From Bradyrhizobium sp. sGM-13 (GTDB lineage Bacteria > Pseudomonadota > Alphaproteobacteria > Rhizobiales > Xanthobacteraceae): a stretch of 64,000 bases of DNA. How positions within the stretch are numbered: the first letter of the stretch is position 1; every line of letters begins with the position of its first letter. The stretch spans positions 1 through 64,000 of the forward strand of contig NZ_JAGWDK010000004.1 in the NCBI RefSeq assembly GCF_018398875.1, written 5' to 3'. A model generated the notes under the pieces. The model was given only the letters and a program-made list of their open reading frames with translations, was not told the origin of the DNA and did no database searches. The translations under genes and the position numbers were made by a program. Below, in pieces: positions 43,736 through 52,222 of the stretch.

Positions 43736-44935
43736 CTACTTGATGGCCTCGACCAGGGCCATGCCTTCGCCCTGCCAGTGACCGGTCCCCACCACGATAA
43801 TCTGGTCCGGGCTGCCTGCCTTTTCAACCTCGAGGCCGGTCGGGTCGTTGGGCGGGAACAGCGCGCCACGGGAGATCGAGAGTGCGGCAAGCGCCAGCCC
43901 CAGCGGAAACTGCGTCTCCAGCGTGTGACCGAACATCGTGCCGGTGGCGCGCACCGCAAAGCCGGGATGCTGGCGCAAAAAGGCCTTCTCGTCCGACGTC
44001 ACCGGCTCGACGCCGGTTGCGCCCGTGATCAGGGCGCCGCTGTCGCCGACGCCGAGCTTCGGCCACAGCGCCTCCAGCGATTTGGTCACCGCGCGTGGCT
44101 GCTTGCGCTGCGCAAGGTCAGCAACGACCTTGGTCAGTTTGGCGTGAGGCTTGGCGCCGCGGGCTTCGGCGTGCTCGCGCGCTTCCAGCACCAGAAAGCA
44201 GCCGGCGGAGCCGAGCGCGAACCCGCCTCTCTCCTCGCGTTGCCACACCGGCGAAAATTTTTCGGTCAGGTTGAAGTCGCCGAATTCATAGAGCACCAAA
44301 AGATCGGACCGTTCGCCATTATGGGCGGCGCCGACCAGCGCGATGTCGCTTTGGCCGGCTTCGATCCGTGCCAGCGCAATCCGCGCCGCGTCGATGCTGG
44401 CGGCTTCCTCACCCATGAAGGTGCGCGACGTGCCGCAGACGCCGTGCACGATGGCGATGTTGCCGGCGAGCAGGTTAGAGAGCTGCGCCAGGAACAGCGT
44501 CGGCCGCAGATCGTTCATCAGCCGTTCGTTGAGAAAGCCGGGGCTCGAATTGCCCTTGGCGTCGGCACTCAGGATTGACGCATCGACCGCAATGTCGCGC
44601 TCGCCGCCGCCGGCGGCCACGATCATGTCCATCCGTCCAAGGATTTCCTTGTTGCCTTTGACGCCGGCTGAATCCAGCGCCAGCCCCGCAGCATAGGTGC
44701 CGATGCGCTGCCAGGCTTCCATCTGGCGCTGGTCGCCCTTTTTCGGGATCTGCGCGTCGAAGGTAACAGGTGCCAGCGGATGCACGATGTAGGGCGCGAA
44801 CCGCTTGTCGTCGATGTTGATCTTGCCGGCGTTCAGCGCATCCCAATGCGCGTCCAGCCCCTCGCCGAGCGAGGAGACGATGCCGATGCCGGTGATCCAG
44901 ACTTCCTTGGCGCCCGCGGATTTTGGCTCAGTCAT
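43736..44935 (-). CDS. fabF2XL: Second condensing-enzyme-like protein (FabF2XL)
   Basis: This 399-residue condensing-enzyme homologue is paired with FabF1XL. A candidate nucleophile Cys is present in HGVCGTSRTF and one His in MFGHTLETQF, but where the other synthase has NAHGTAT this one reads TGATGVE, so one catalytic His seems to be lost. The pairing resembles the KS/chain-length-factor pairs of other systems, so it may act as a partner subunit; this is inference. It overlaps fabZXL by 8 bp. Confidence 0.82.
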   Translation of the reverse strand: MTEPKSAGAKEVWITGIGIVSSLGEGLDAHWDALNAGKINIDDKRFAPYIVHPLAPVTFDAQIPKKGDQRQMEAWQRIGTYAAGLALDSAGVKGNKEILGRMDMIVAAGGGERDIAVDASILSADAKGNSSPGFLNERLMNDLRPTLFLAQLSNLLAGNIAIVHGVCGTSRTFMGEEAASIDAARIALARIEAGQSDIALVGAAHNGERSDLLVLYEFGDFNLTEKFSPVWQREERGGFALGSAGCFLVLEAREHAEARGAKPHAKLTKVVADLAQRKQPRAVTKSLEALWPKLGVGDSGALITGATGVEPVTSDEKAFLRQHPGFAVRATGTMFGHTLETQFPLGLALAALSISRGALFPPNDPTGLEVEKAGSPDQIIVVGTGHWQGEGMALVEAIK

Positions 44936-45401
44936 TCGTGATTGCCTGCAGTGGGAAGCCGATCTTGTTGGCCATCGCGTCCATATGCACGCGCATGGTG
45001 GGGTCGGGGAAGGGCGTGAGGCCGAAGGTGATTTCGGCGCTGCACTTCAATTCCTTGCCGACGCGGCCCTTCGCCTTGGTGACGGCAAAGCCGGAACCTT
45101 CGTGCTCGAGCTTCGCCTCGATCGTCAGCAATGAGCCGGGGCTGACGAACCCGCGCATCTTGGCTTCCTTCACAATGGCGAGGAACGGCATGCGCTCGAA
45201 TTTCAGGAGTCCAAGCAGCAGCCAGCCGGAGCTCTGCGCCATCGCTTCGGTCAAGAGCACGCCGGGCATGGTCGGAAAGCCCGGAAAGTGTCCCTCGAAG
45301 ATGGTGTGCGCGGCCGGCACCTGCGCCTCGACCGTGATCCTCTTCTCGTCGAGGTTCAGGTCGACGACGCGGTCGATGAGCTTAAAGTAATCAAGGTCCA
45401 T
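44928..45401 (-). CDS. fabZXL: 3-hydroxyacyl-ACP dehydratase of the VLCFA cluster (FabZXL)
   Basis: This 157-residue hot-dog-fold dehydratase has the FabZ active-site His and acidic residue in IFEGHFPGFPTMPGVLLTEAMAQ. It belongs to the AcpXL cluster and dehydrates 3-hydroxyacyl-AcpXL intermediates. It starts 9 bp after the acpXL stop, and its end overlaps fabF2XL by 8 bp, so the cluster is translationally coupled. Confidence 0.88.
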   Translation of the reverse strand: MDLDYFKLIDRVVDLNLDEKRITVEAQVPAAHTIFEGHFPGFPTMPGVLLTEAMAQSSGWLLLGLLKFERMPFLAIVKEAKMRGFVSPGSLLTIEAKLEHEGSGFAVTKAKGRVGKELKCSAEITFGLTPFPDPTMRVHMDAMANKIGFPLQAITND

Positions 45402-45410
45402 GGCGGGCGA

Positions 45411-45704
45411 TTAGGCGCCCGGGGCTGCATTCTTGGCGGCGACCAGCTCGTCGATGCGATCGGCGAGATTTTGCAGCACGAAATACTGCTCGGTCGTGGC
45501 CTTGCCGTCGTTGACCTCCTGGGTCCATTTTTCGAGCGGCATCTTGATCCCGAACGCCTTGTCGATGGCAAAGGCGATGTCGAGGAAGTCCAGGCTGTCG
45601 ATGCCCAAATCGTCGATGGCGTGGCTCTCCGGCTTGATCGTGTCGCGCGGGATGTCGCAGGTCTCCGCGATAATGTTGGCGATCTGATCGAATGTGGAAG
45701 ACAT
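45411..45704 (-). CDS. acpXL: Specialised acyl carrier protein AcpXL
   Basis: This 97-residue acyl carrier protein has its phosphopantetheine Ser in [12 protein letters not shown]. The VPLEKW-like segment (here MPLEKW) and length above the usual 78 residues are typical of AcpXL, the carrier for the 27-hydroxyoctacosanoic chain of rhizobial lipid A. Two adjacent ATG codons (45707 and 45704) could start it; the second has better spacing to AAAGG. It is the first gene of the minus-strand cluster ending in lpxXL. Confidence 0.9.
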   Translation of the reverse strand: MSSTFDQIANIIAETCDIPRDTIKPESHAIDDLGIDSLDFLDIAFAIDKAFGIKMPLEKWTQEVNDGKATTEQYFVLQNLADRIDELVAAKNAAPGA

Positions 45705-45901
45705 CATTAAGCCTTTGATATACTGGAGAAAATCCGGAACGGCTTGGAGGAGGCGGGTGCACGGCCCCGGAAGGCCCATTCCCTCGGCCGGAGTCGAGTG
45801 CCCGTATATCGGAGCAGGGCGCTGAGTTCAATGGAGGGGGGCGAGGGGATCGCCGACCGATTTATGGGCAGGAAAGCCGGTTTTGGTTCCGGGTGAGCAA
45901 G

Positions 45902-46034
45902 CGTAGCCCGGATGAGCGAAGCGACGTCCGGGTTGGTCCATCCCGCATCTCGCGGAGCCTGTCATCACTCCGCGAGCGCGCTTGCGCTCGTTGCTGGGCG
46001 CATTCGCGCGACCCGTTGGCTCATGCGGGCTACG
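45902..46034. repeat. Intergenic palindromic element C
   Basis: The outer arms CGTAGCCCG (45902-45910) and CGGGCTACG (46026-46034) flank a core, GCGGAGCCTGTCATC ... CGCATTCGCGCGACCCGTTGGCTC, shared with elements B and D. It lies just beyond the 3' end of the flavoprotein gene. Confidence 0.75.
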
Positions 46035-46035
46035 T

Positions 46036-47961
46036 TCAACCGGCCCGCAGCATGAATCCGTCGAAATAGGCCGCAAGCTCGGCATGGCCATCGAGCGGAA
46101 GTACATGCGCGACGTATTGGTCCGGCCGCACCACGACCATGCAGCCGTTATCCCGATCGATGCCGCGCATCGAAAAGATATCGTGGCCGGCCTTGAGATC
46201 GGGGCAGAACATTTTTTCATAGTCGATGAGCCCGTAACGTCCTTTGCGCGGGAGGAGGAGCGGGGGCATCGTCGCGATAGCGAGTTCGGTATGCGACTGC
46301 TGGAACACGGCGCGGACATCGATCACTGAATCGATATCGGCGCCCGCGGGCGTGTGTCTCTTCACCGGAGATTTTGGATTCTCGCTCAGGAAATCGCACA
46401 GCGAGCGAACAGGGGAGATGGTGGCCGCGGGATCGCCCGCGCCGGCAAAGACGAAAAGCCGGAAGCGTCCGTCTGCCTTCGTGACATGGCCGAGATGAAC
46501 CGGCTTGGCGTCCGAAAGACGCACGACCGGCGCGGAGTGAAAGCGCGTGCCGATCACGAAGCCCTTGGCGAGATGCTGATGGTTTGGTTCGGCGGTGATG
46601 ACGGAGGGACGGTAGTGCGTCGCCGTTCCCGCGGTATAGCGGCCGTGCCGGACGAAATAATCCTGGGTTTTCGCCGCATCCGCGCCCTTGTTGTCACCCT
46701 TGGCGGACGCAAGGATCGCGGCCCATTCGCGATCGAAGTCGATCAACTCTTTCGCTACCGCCTGCCGTTCCGCCGAATAGCTGTGCAAGAGATGCGGCGC
46801 GCTGCGCCTTCGCAGAACGGAGGCGAGCTTCCATCCGAGATTGAAGGCGTCCTGCATCGAGACGTTCATGCCCTGGCCCGCTTTCGGGCTGTGGGTGTGG
46901 CAGGCATCGCCGGCAATGAACACGCAGGGCAGGCGCGTTGCGGTCTCTTCCGCCGGCACGTCGTCGAACTTATCGGTCAGCCGCTGGCCGATCTCGTAGA
47001 CCGACCACCAGGCGATTTCCTTCACATCGAGCGTATGCGGATTGAGGATCCGCCGCGCCTTCGCGATCAGATCGTCTGGCGTGATGTTGCGGCTGGCGAC
47101 CCGCTCGCCGGCGTCGAGATTGGCGAGTTCGACATAGAGCCGGACCAGATAGCCGCCTTCGCGCGGGATTACGATGATGCTGCCGTCGCGGGCGGACTGG
47201 ATCAGCACCTTGAAGCGGATGTCGGGGAAGTCGGTCACGGCAAGGACGTCCATCACGCCCCAGGCATGGTTGGCGGAATCGCCGCGCAGCTCGCGCCCGA
47301 TCGATTTGCGCACCGTGCTGCGCGCGCCGTCGCAGCCGACGACGTAGCGTGCCTTGATGGTCTCGATCTCGCCCTCATGCCCGGCATCGAGCCGCTCGAG
47401 ACGCACGGTCACCGCGTCGTCTTCGAACCGCGCCGCCGACGCGACCGAAAGATCCAGCAATCGACGTGAATAGTGGGGCTCGAGCTTTGTGGGCGATTTG
47501 CGCATGACATCGAGGTAGCAATCATGCACGCGCGCCTGGTTCAGGATGAGGTGCGGCATCTCCGACAGCCCGTCCTCGACGTCCTGAACCCGGCCGCCGC
47601 GCACGATGCTTTCGGGCTTGCGATCGTCCGGCTTCCAGAACGTCGTTTCCGTAATCCAGCAGGCTTCCTTCAGCACGCGCTCGCCGAAACCGAAGGCGTG
47701 AAACATTTCCATGGTGCGGCAGGCGACGCCGTCGGCCTGGCCGCGCAAGAGCCGGCTCGGCTTCTGCTCGACGATGCAGGTCTTGATGTCGGCAAACGCT
47801 GAAAGCTGCGCCGCTAGCGTCAAGCCGGCCGGCCCGCAGCCGACGATCAGGACGTCGACTTCCGCCGGAACCGGTCCGGATGTGCCGGAGGGCAAAATCC
47901 GCTCGACTGGGTCGGCGATTTCGGGGTCGCCTGGCTCGAATCCATTCAGGTGAAACTGCAT
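46036..47961 (-). CDS. Phenol 2-monooxygenase-type FAD hydroxylase
   Basis: This 641-residue flavoprotein monooxygenase has FAD-binding GCGPAGLTLAAQLSAF near the N-terminus, the second FAD block VFIAGDACHTHSPKAGQGMNVSMQDAFNL, and a C-terminal thioredoxin-like domain as in phenol 2-monooxygenase and 3-hydroxybenzoate 4-hydroxylase. It would hydroxylate an aromatic ring using NADPH and oxygen. A divergent MarR-type gene with a palindromic site in the shared promoter region suggests substrate-controlled expression. The substrate is unknown. Confidence 0.9.
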   Translation of the reverse strand: MQFHLNGFEPGDPEIADPVERILPSGTSGPVPAEVDVLIVGCGPAGLTLAAQLSAFADIKTCIVEQKPSRLLRGQADGVACRTMEMFHAFGFGERVLKEACWITETTFWKPDDRKPESIVRGGRVQDVEDGLSEMPHLILNQARVHDCYLDVMRKSPTKLEPHYSRRLLDLSVASAARFEDDAVTVRLERLDAGHEGEIETIKARYVVGCDGARSTVRKSIGRELRGDSANHAWGVMDVLAVTDFPDIRFKVLIQSARDGSIIVIPREGGYLVRLYVELANLDAGERVASRNITPDDLIAKARRILNPHTLDVKEIAWWSVYEIGQRLTDKFDDVPAEETATRLPCVFIAGDACHTHSPKAGQGMNVSMQDAFNLGWKLASVLRRRSAPHLLHSYSAERQAVAKELIDFDREWAAILASAKGDNKGADAAKTQDYFVRHGRYTAGTATHYRPSVITAEPNHQHLAKGFVIGTRFHSAPVVRLSDAKPVHLGHVTKADGRFRLFVFAGAGDPAATISPVRSLCDFLSENPKSPVKRHTPAGADIDSVIDVRAVFQQSHTELAIATMPPLLLPRKGRYGLIDYEKMFCPDLKAGHDIFSMRGIDRDNGCMVVVRPDQYVAHVLPLDGHAELAAYFDGFMLRAG

Positions 47962-48085
47962 CAGACCTGCTCCTCCCGTCCTTGGCCGACCGGAGTTGAT
48001 TTTGACCGATTGGATTATCCTTCATCTATGGCGTCGGTCACTTGACTCCCGGCAGATTCCGCGACCAAAGCGCACGGACGTATTG

Positions 48086-48099
48086 ATCAGCATGCTGAT
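48086..48099. promoter_or_regulatory. Palindromic operator of the MarR-type regulator
   Basis: ATCAGCATGCTGAT is a perfect 14-bp palindrome in the 193-bp region between the divergent flavoprotein and MarR genes, with a weaker second half-site (TATCAGTATGCT) directly after it. Palindromes of this size in a divergent promoter are typical MarR targets. Confidence 0.6.
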
Positions 48100-48154
48100 T
48101 ATCAGTATGCTTGTCAACTCCAAGCCTGCCTTTGAGTTTACCTTGGAGAATTTG

Positions 48155-48622
48155 GTGAGAGACAACAATGAGATGCCCGGCCATCTGGCGCGCCGCTTCC
48201 AGCAGATCGCGGTGGCCGTGTTCCTGGCCGAGGTCGAGGCGGCGGGCTTCGACCTTACGCCGGTTCAGTACGCTGCGTTGGCAGCCATCAAGATGAACCC
48301 GGGGATCGATCAGGTGACGTTGGCTGGCCTCATCGCCTATGACCGCACTACCATCACGGGCGTGGTCGACCGCCTGGTGCAGAAGGGCCTGCTGGTGCGT
48401 CACGCGAGCCCCCGCGATCGTCGCGCCCGCGAATTGCAAATTACGGAAGCGGGAAAGCGCACACTGCGCGCCATCACGCCGGCCGTCGAGGCAGCCCAGC
48501 GCCTCATGCTACGCGGTCTCACTGAAAAGGAGGGCGCCGAGTTGATGCGGCTGTTGCGAAAAGCAATCGCCGCCGGCAACGAACTGAGTCGCGCGCCGTT
48601 GCGGGCGGCGGAGTTAAGGTGA
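48155..48622 (+). CDS. MarR-family transcriptional regulator
   Basis: This 155-residue winged-helix protein has recognition and wing segments QVTLAGLIAYDRTTITGVVDRLVQKGLLVRHASPRDRRARELQIT, the diagnostic MarR pattern. GTG 48155 is chosen because GGAG lies 6 bp upstream and gives normal family length; a longer frame back to 47996 would run through the operator. It is divergent from the flavoprotein monooxygenase gene, which it probably represses until an aromatic ligand binds. Confidence 0.88.
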   Translation: MRDNNEMPGHLARRFQQIAVAVFLAEVEAAGFDLTPVQYAALAAIKMNPGIDQVTLAGLIAYDRTTITGVVDRLVQKGLLVRHASPRDRRARELQITEAGKRTLRAITPAVEAAQRLMLRGLTEKEGAELMRLLRKAIAAGNELSRAPLRAAELR

Positions 48623-48668
48623 GAAAGCGCAGGCCGATAAGGGACGATGAGGCGCGTTCATCATTGGG

Positions 48669-48700
48669 TTGACAACGACCGCGGCCGAGCCAACTATAAC
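48669..48700 (+). promoter_or_regulatory. Possible promoter of the ClpX-zinc-finger gene
   Basis: TTGACA (48669-48674) and TATAAC (48695-48700) are good -35/-10 hexamers, but their 20-bp spacing is longer than optimal. No other promoter was seen before the gene. Confidence 0.3.
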
Positions 48701-48831
48701 GACCGGTTGATACACCGGCCGCCTGCGCCCGTTGGGATGGTGAACGTATCTGATATTTCGGCCCTCGCTATTGGCGAACGGGTCGGCAAGGCAGGCACCG
48801 ATCTCCTCCGTTCGCCGATACGGGTGCTCTC

Positions 48832-49482
48832 ATGCGCGATTTCCGCGATGCGAAAGCCATGGCGCGTTCCCTGCGCGATGCCTTGACTGCCAAGGCTGTG
48901 CAAACCACGCACAGCGAATCCCTGGAGTTGATCGCCAAAGCGTTCGGCTACGACAACTGGAATATCCTTTCCGCCAAGATCGATGCAGCCCGGCCACCGT
49001 CCGGCTGGCCGGGCAGGCTGCGGAATCCGGCATCACGAGCCAAACTCCTCTATTGCTCGTTCTGCGGCAAGAACCAGGACGAGGTGAATAAGCTGGTCGC
49101 GGGACCTGCCGTGTTCATCTGCGACGAATGTATCGACCTCTGCACCGACATCGTCGACGAGCAATTGCTTCGCCTGATCGAAGGCGATGAGGAGGGCGCT
49201 CGCGACATGTCGACCGACAGGCTGCAGCACTACGCCGTACATGCAGAGAAGGGAGCGCAGCGCAACCGACTCGCATTGCAGCGGATCGAGAGCGTGCTCG
49301 CGCTTCGCGAGAAGGGGTCGGCAGCGGACAGCGAAATGTCGCTATCGCCCAGCTTCGCCCAGTTGAAGAACAAGACGCCGGACGAACTGCGAACTATGCA
49401 GGCGTATTCGCAGGCCCAGTTGAAGAGCTATGAGCAGGCGTTGCGAACGGCGACGCTCATCGTGAACGAACGGACCCGGTAA
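48832..49482 (+). CDS. Glyoxalase-related N-domain fused to a ClpX-type zinc finger
   Basis: This 216-residue protein combines two small modules. Residues about 1-52 ([14 protein letters not shown]...[14 protein letters not shown]) match the helical domain of glyoxalase-related proteins that precedes other domains. Residues about 70-115 hold a ClpX-like zinc finger, [14 protein letters not shown] ... [11 protein letters not shown]. The rest is helical with no AAA+ domain, so it is not a protease subunit itself. It could act as an adaptor or decoy for ClpXP, as an inference. Confidence 0.85.
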   Translation: MRDFRDAKAMARSLRDALTAKAVQTTHSESLELIAKAFGYDNWNILSAKIDAARPPSGWPGRLRNPASRAKLLYCSFCGKNQDEVNKLVAGPAVFICDECIDLCTDIVDEQLLRLIEGDEEGARDMSTDRLQHYAVHAEKGAQRNRLALQRIESVLALREKGSAADSEMSLSPSFAQLKNKTPDELRTMQAYSQAQLKSYEQALRTATLIVNERTR

Positions 49483-49499
49483 ACGCCCTCGTAGCGAGC

Positions 49500-49608
49500 G
49501 TAGCCCGGATGGAGCCAACGGGTCGCGCGAATGCGCGGTGATGACAGGCCCCGCGAAATCCGCGGCCAGCGGTCCCGCATGTCGCATGCGCTCATGCGGC
49601 TACTTGCT
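49500..49608. repeat. Intergenic palindromic element D
   Basis: CGTAGCCCGGATGGAGCCAA and the following GGGTCGCGCGAATGCGC ... GATGACAGG stretch are the reverse complement of the core of elements B and C. The far end GCATGCGCTCATGCGGCTAC partly matches the arm. Confidence 0.7.
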
Positions 49609-49621
49609 GCAGCAGACAGCC

Positions 49622-49704
49622 CGTAGGATGGGTAGAGCGCAGCGAAACCCATCGCGTCTCGGGGCCGCAATTGATGGGTATCGCTTCGCTCCACCCATCC
49701 TACG
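49622..49704. repeat. Intergenic palindromic element E
   Basis: The arms CGTAGGATGGGT (49622-49633) and ACCCATCCTACG (49693-49704) are perfect inverted copies, with inner AGCGCAGCGAAACCCATC/GATGGGTATCGCTTCGCT pairing. The build is similar to element A. Confidence 0.75.
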
Positions 49705-49731
49705 CGGCCCAATACGCGTCGCCGCCGAAAC

Positions 49732-49758
49732 GGCGGATTACGCTATCGCTAATCCGCC
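49732..49758. terminator. Hairpin near the convergent ends of the zinc-finger and hydrolase genes
   Basis: GGCGGATTA (49732-49740) pairs perfectly with TAATCCGCC (49750-49758) around a 9-base loop; a T-rich stretch (CTTTTTCTTCTC) follows on the plus strand. It probably ends the plus-strand transcript. Confidence 0.5.
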
Positions 49759-49778
49759 ATACGTCTTGCTTTTTCTTC

Positions 49779-50822
49779 TCACGATCGCTTCGCCTCATCC
49801 AGAAATGCCTGCACTGCCTCGAACAGTTTTAGCCTGTTGCGCTCCATGATGATGGAGTGCGTGCCCTCCGCCAGCGCCACGTAGCGTTTACCCGGGGAGT
49901 TCACCAGAAGCGGAAACAGCGTCTGCGCCATGTAGGGCGGCGTGTCGCGGTCCCATTCGGCGCCGACCAACAGCGTTGGCACCGTGATCTTGGCGGGATC
50001 GTAGTACGGTTTCCCGGCACCGAAGAATTCGGCCCCGTCCTGTACGACGCCGTTCGGGGCGCGAACGACCGGCGGATTCATCGCCGCGCCGACCGGATCG
50101 GTGGCGAATGTCGCGTCGGCCCAGGCGTCGAACCAGCCGGCGGGAATGAGGCTGGCCTTCTTGTCCTCGGGCACGCCGGTGTACCAGCGCTCCTTCGCCT
50201 GATCGCGGTTGACCATGCGGTATGCGCCGAGCTTGCCGGAGCCAGCCTGGACGAGCGAAGGCGTTTGCCGGATCCAGGACGGTGCGTAGAGAACGAGACG
50301 CTCGACCTTCGAAGCGTTTTGCGTGGTGTAGGTCGCCATCAGCGTCGTTCCCCAGGACCAGCCGAGTAGGTTGAGGCGCGGAATGTTGCGCCGCTGCAGG
50401 ATGAAATCGACGGCGGTGCCGATATCCTTGACCGCGGTCTGGCCGGTCACGATGGGCGGATTGGCCTCGGGCTTGTCGGCCATCTCGGGAGGACGCGTCG
50501 ACTTGCCGTAGCCGCGCAGATCGAGCAGCCACACGTCGTAACCGCGCGCGGCGATGTATTCCATCCAGGACAGGCCATCCAGCTTGAGATCGAACGCCGT
50601 CTCCGAAGGATAGGTCGCGCCGTGAACGTAAAGCACGGTCTGCTCCGGGTGGAAGGTCGTCATGTCCGCCGGCCGCTTGTTGCGCACATAGATCTCGATG
50701 CCGGGATCTGAAGTCTTGACCATCATCTCTTCAGTCACCAGAGCCCTCGTCTGTGCCAGCGCCGGAATCGAAAGGAGCGTTGCGAGAACAAAGCCTGCGG
50801 TCGCGATTGAAAGTCTCACCAT
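49779..50822 (-). CDS. Exported alpha/beta hydrolase
   Basis: This 347-residue alpha/beta-hydrolase fold protein has a signal peptide of about 23 residues (SIPALAQ). The nucleophile elbow is NLLGWSWGTTLM, the acid is probably in VGAEWDRDTPP and the His in AEGTHSIIMERN. The oxyanion region YVHGATYPSETAF replaces the common HGxP. The substrate is unknown; esterase or haloalkane-type activities are possible. It stands alone. Confidence 0.85.
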   Translation of the reverse strand: MVRLSIATAGFVLATLLSIPALAQTRALVTEEMMVKTSDPGIEIYVRNKRPADMTTFHPEQTVLYVHGATYPSETAFDLKLDGLSWMEYIAARGYDVWLLDLRGYGKSTRPPEMADKPEANPPIVTGQTAVKDIGTAVDFILQRRNIPRLNLLGWSWGTTLMATYTTQNASKVERLVLYAPSWIRQTPSLVQAGSGKLGAYRMVNRDQAKERWYTGVPEDKKASLIPAGWFDAWADATFATDPVGAAMNPPVVRAPNGVVQDGAEFFGAGKPYYDPAKITVPTLLVGAEWDRDTPPYMAQTLFPLLVNSPGKRYVALAEGTHSIIMERNRLKLFEAVQAFLDEAKRS

Positions 50823-51420
50823 AGCCTCCCTCGTTTTTTCTGTATTTGTGTTTACCTAACGTAACGGCAATCGCGCCCACGGTGCATCTAATTCTCGCCC
50901 TGGTGACGGATGGGCAATCGATCGGGGCCAAAGGGCGCTGCGCGAATGCGCGAATTTCAGTAGTAGTTTCAAACTGATTTGCCCCGTCCAGTCGCGCGGG
51001 CAAAAATAAAACGCTTCGCAGCAAACCCAAATCACGCGTACAACTCGGCCCATCCCGTCCCGAAGAAGAGGGGCGTTGGCCATCGTCACGAACGTTGGGA
51101 CGGATTGCGGTGGACGCGGCAGCGTCGGGCGCGTGGATGTGGTCGCAGGGCGGTTATCCGTGAGTGAACCCAGCGCGCAGGACGTACGGCGCTTAAACGC
51201 CTCCGCCAAGACTTCGGCTGGCACGCACTTGGCCGGTCGAAGTCCCTGGCAGAGGAAGCTGCGTACGGCAAAATCGTGTGGTCCTGGCACCCGTGGCTGG
51301 TGTCAAGCCGGCGGAGGTTTTTCGAAACCCGACCGGGTTCGATGAATCGCTAATCTGTCGGCGACGGAGGCAAGAGGAATTCGTCTCCAGGGAGAGCGCG
51401 GCATAAGCCGTAAACCCATC
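50823..51420. other. Gene-poor region, likely multi-copy intergenic DNA
   Basis: No frame has a credible ribosome binding site. The plus strand between about 51060 and 51350 contains frames of odd composition (e.g. one ending RGWCQAGGGFSKPDRV) of the sort commonly annotated by mistake in rhizobial intergenic repeats. Two hairpin elements follow (51421 and 51611). Confidence 0.4.
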
Positions 51421-51533
51421 GCGCAGGGAATGCCGGGCTGCTCCGGCTGTACCTGTATGCTCGTGTGCGCACTTCTTAAGTGCATTTGCACACGAGACCG
51501 CGGGTGCAGCAAAGCACCCGGCATTCCCTGCGC
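51421..51533. repeat. Long nested palindrome (113 bp)
   Basis: The outer 17-bp arms GCGCAGGGAATGCCGGG (51421-51437) and CCCGGCATTCCCTGCGC (51517-51533) are perfect. The inner arms CTCGTGTGC/GCACACGAG (51460-51468/51488-51496) enclose a small stem GCACTT-CTT-AAGTGC (51469-51483). The result is three nested stems. Confidence 0.8.
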
Positions 51534-51610
51534 CCTCTCACTTTTGGGGCGAACGATTTGCAAAAGCTCGGGCGCATTGTGTCGCGAGAACGCCCTCACA
51601 CATTCAGTTG

Positions 51611-51711
51611 TCGTCACCCGCGAAGGCGGGTGACCCAGTATTCCAGAGACAGTAGTGATTAGACCGATAAGCCGCGGCGTACTGGATACCCCGCCTTCGC
51701 GGGGTATGACG
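51611..51711. repeat. Intergenic palindromic element F
   Basis: CGTCACCCGCGAAGGCGGG ... CCCAGTA at the left and TACTGGATACCCCGCCTTCGCGGGGTATGACG at the right form inverted arms, and each arm also folds on itself. The form is typical of rhizobial repetitive palindromes. Confidence 0.7.
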
Positions 51712-51742
51712 GCTTTTGTCGCTTGAACATCGAAACAGGAGC

Positions 51743-52093
51743 CTACCCCTGCGGCGCCACCGAAATCCTTGCGCAGTCGCGGCGGCCCATCAGGACGCAA
51801 TCCTGGGTCTTGCGGAGATCGGCGATGCTTACCGCAAGCCAGATGCCGATCGCGGTCAGGGCCACGGTGAAGGCGAGTGCTGCGATGTTGGCGAGCATGC
51901 GGTGACGGAAGTCGTCGCCCTCGTCGCGCGACCGTTCGTAGCGGGACAGATCGTTCGCGGTTTGCGGCCCCTTGACTTGACTGGTGGCCTGGGCAGGTTC
52001 TTCCCGCCCGCCAGGCGGGTGGGCCGAGGTACGCGGCCGGAACTTGAGCACGACGTGCTCATCGTTCGTGATAATGGGCCGCTGGGTTTTCAC
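51743..52093 (-). CDS. Small single-pass membrane protein, unknown function
   Basis: This 116-residue protein has a polar, charged N-terminal half (including KFRPRTSAHPPGGREE) followed by one transmembrane helix at about residues 70-92 and a short periplasmic tail with two Cys (DCVLMGRRDCA). The Cys pair could form a disulphide. I do not recognise the family. It stands alone between repeat DNA and the AhpD-like gene. Confidence 0.65.
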   Translation of the reverse strand: MKTQRPIITNDEHVVLKFRPRTSAHPPGGREEPAQATSQVKGPQTANDLSRYERSRDEGDDFRHRMLANIAALAFTVALTAIGIWLAVSIADLRKTQDCVLMGRRDCARISVAPQG

Positions 52094-52222
52094 TGCGTTC
52101 GTCCGACGAAAAATCCCGCTGCCCTTTTAGCACGGCGGCAGCGCGTCCAACATGAAATCTTGCAAACCGCAGGACAGCCATCCATCTCCGCAACGTCTGA
52201 TGGAACCGTAACGACGCGGGGC

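Noticed and set aside
51222..51238. Sigma-54-like TGGCACG sequence
   Set aside because: The spacing to a TTGC element is wrong and it lies inside likely repeat DNA with no gene downstream.
51076..51345. 89-codon plus-strand frame in the gene-poor region
   Set aside because: Its composition matches intergenic repeat DNA, without a credible start signal.
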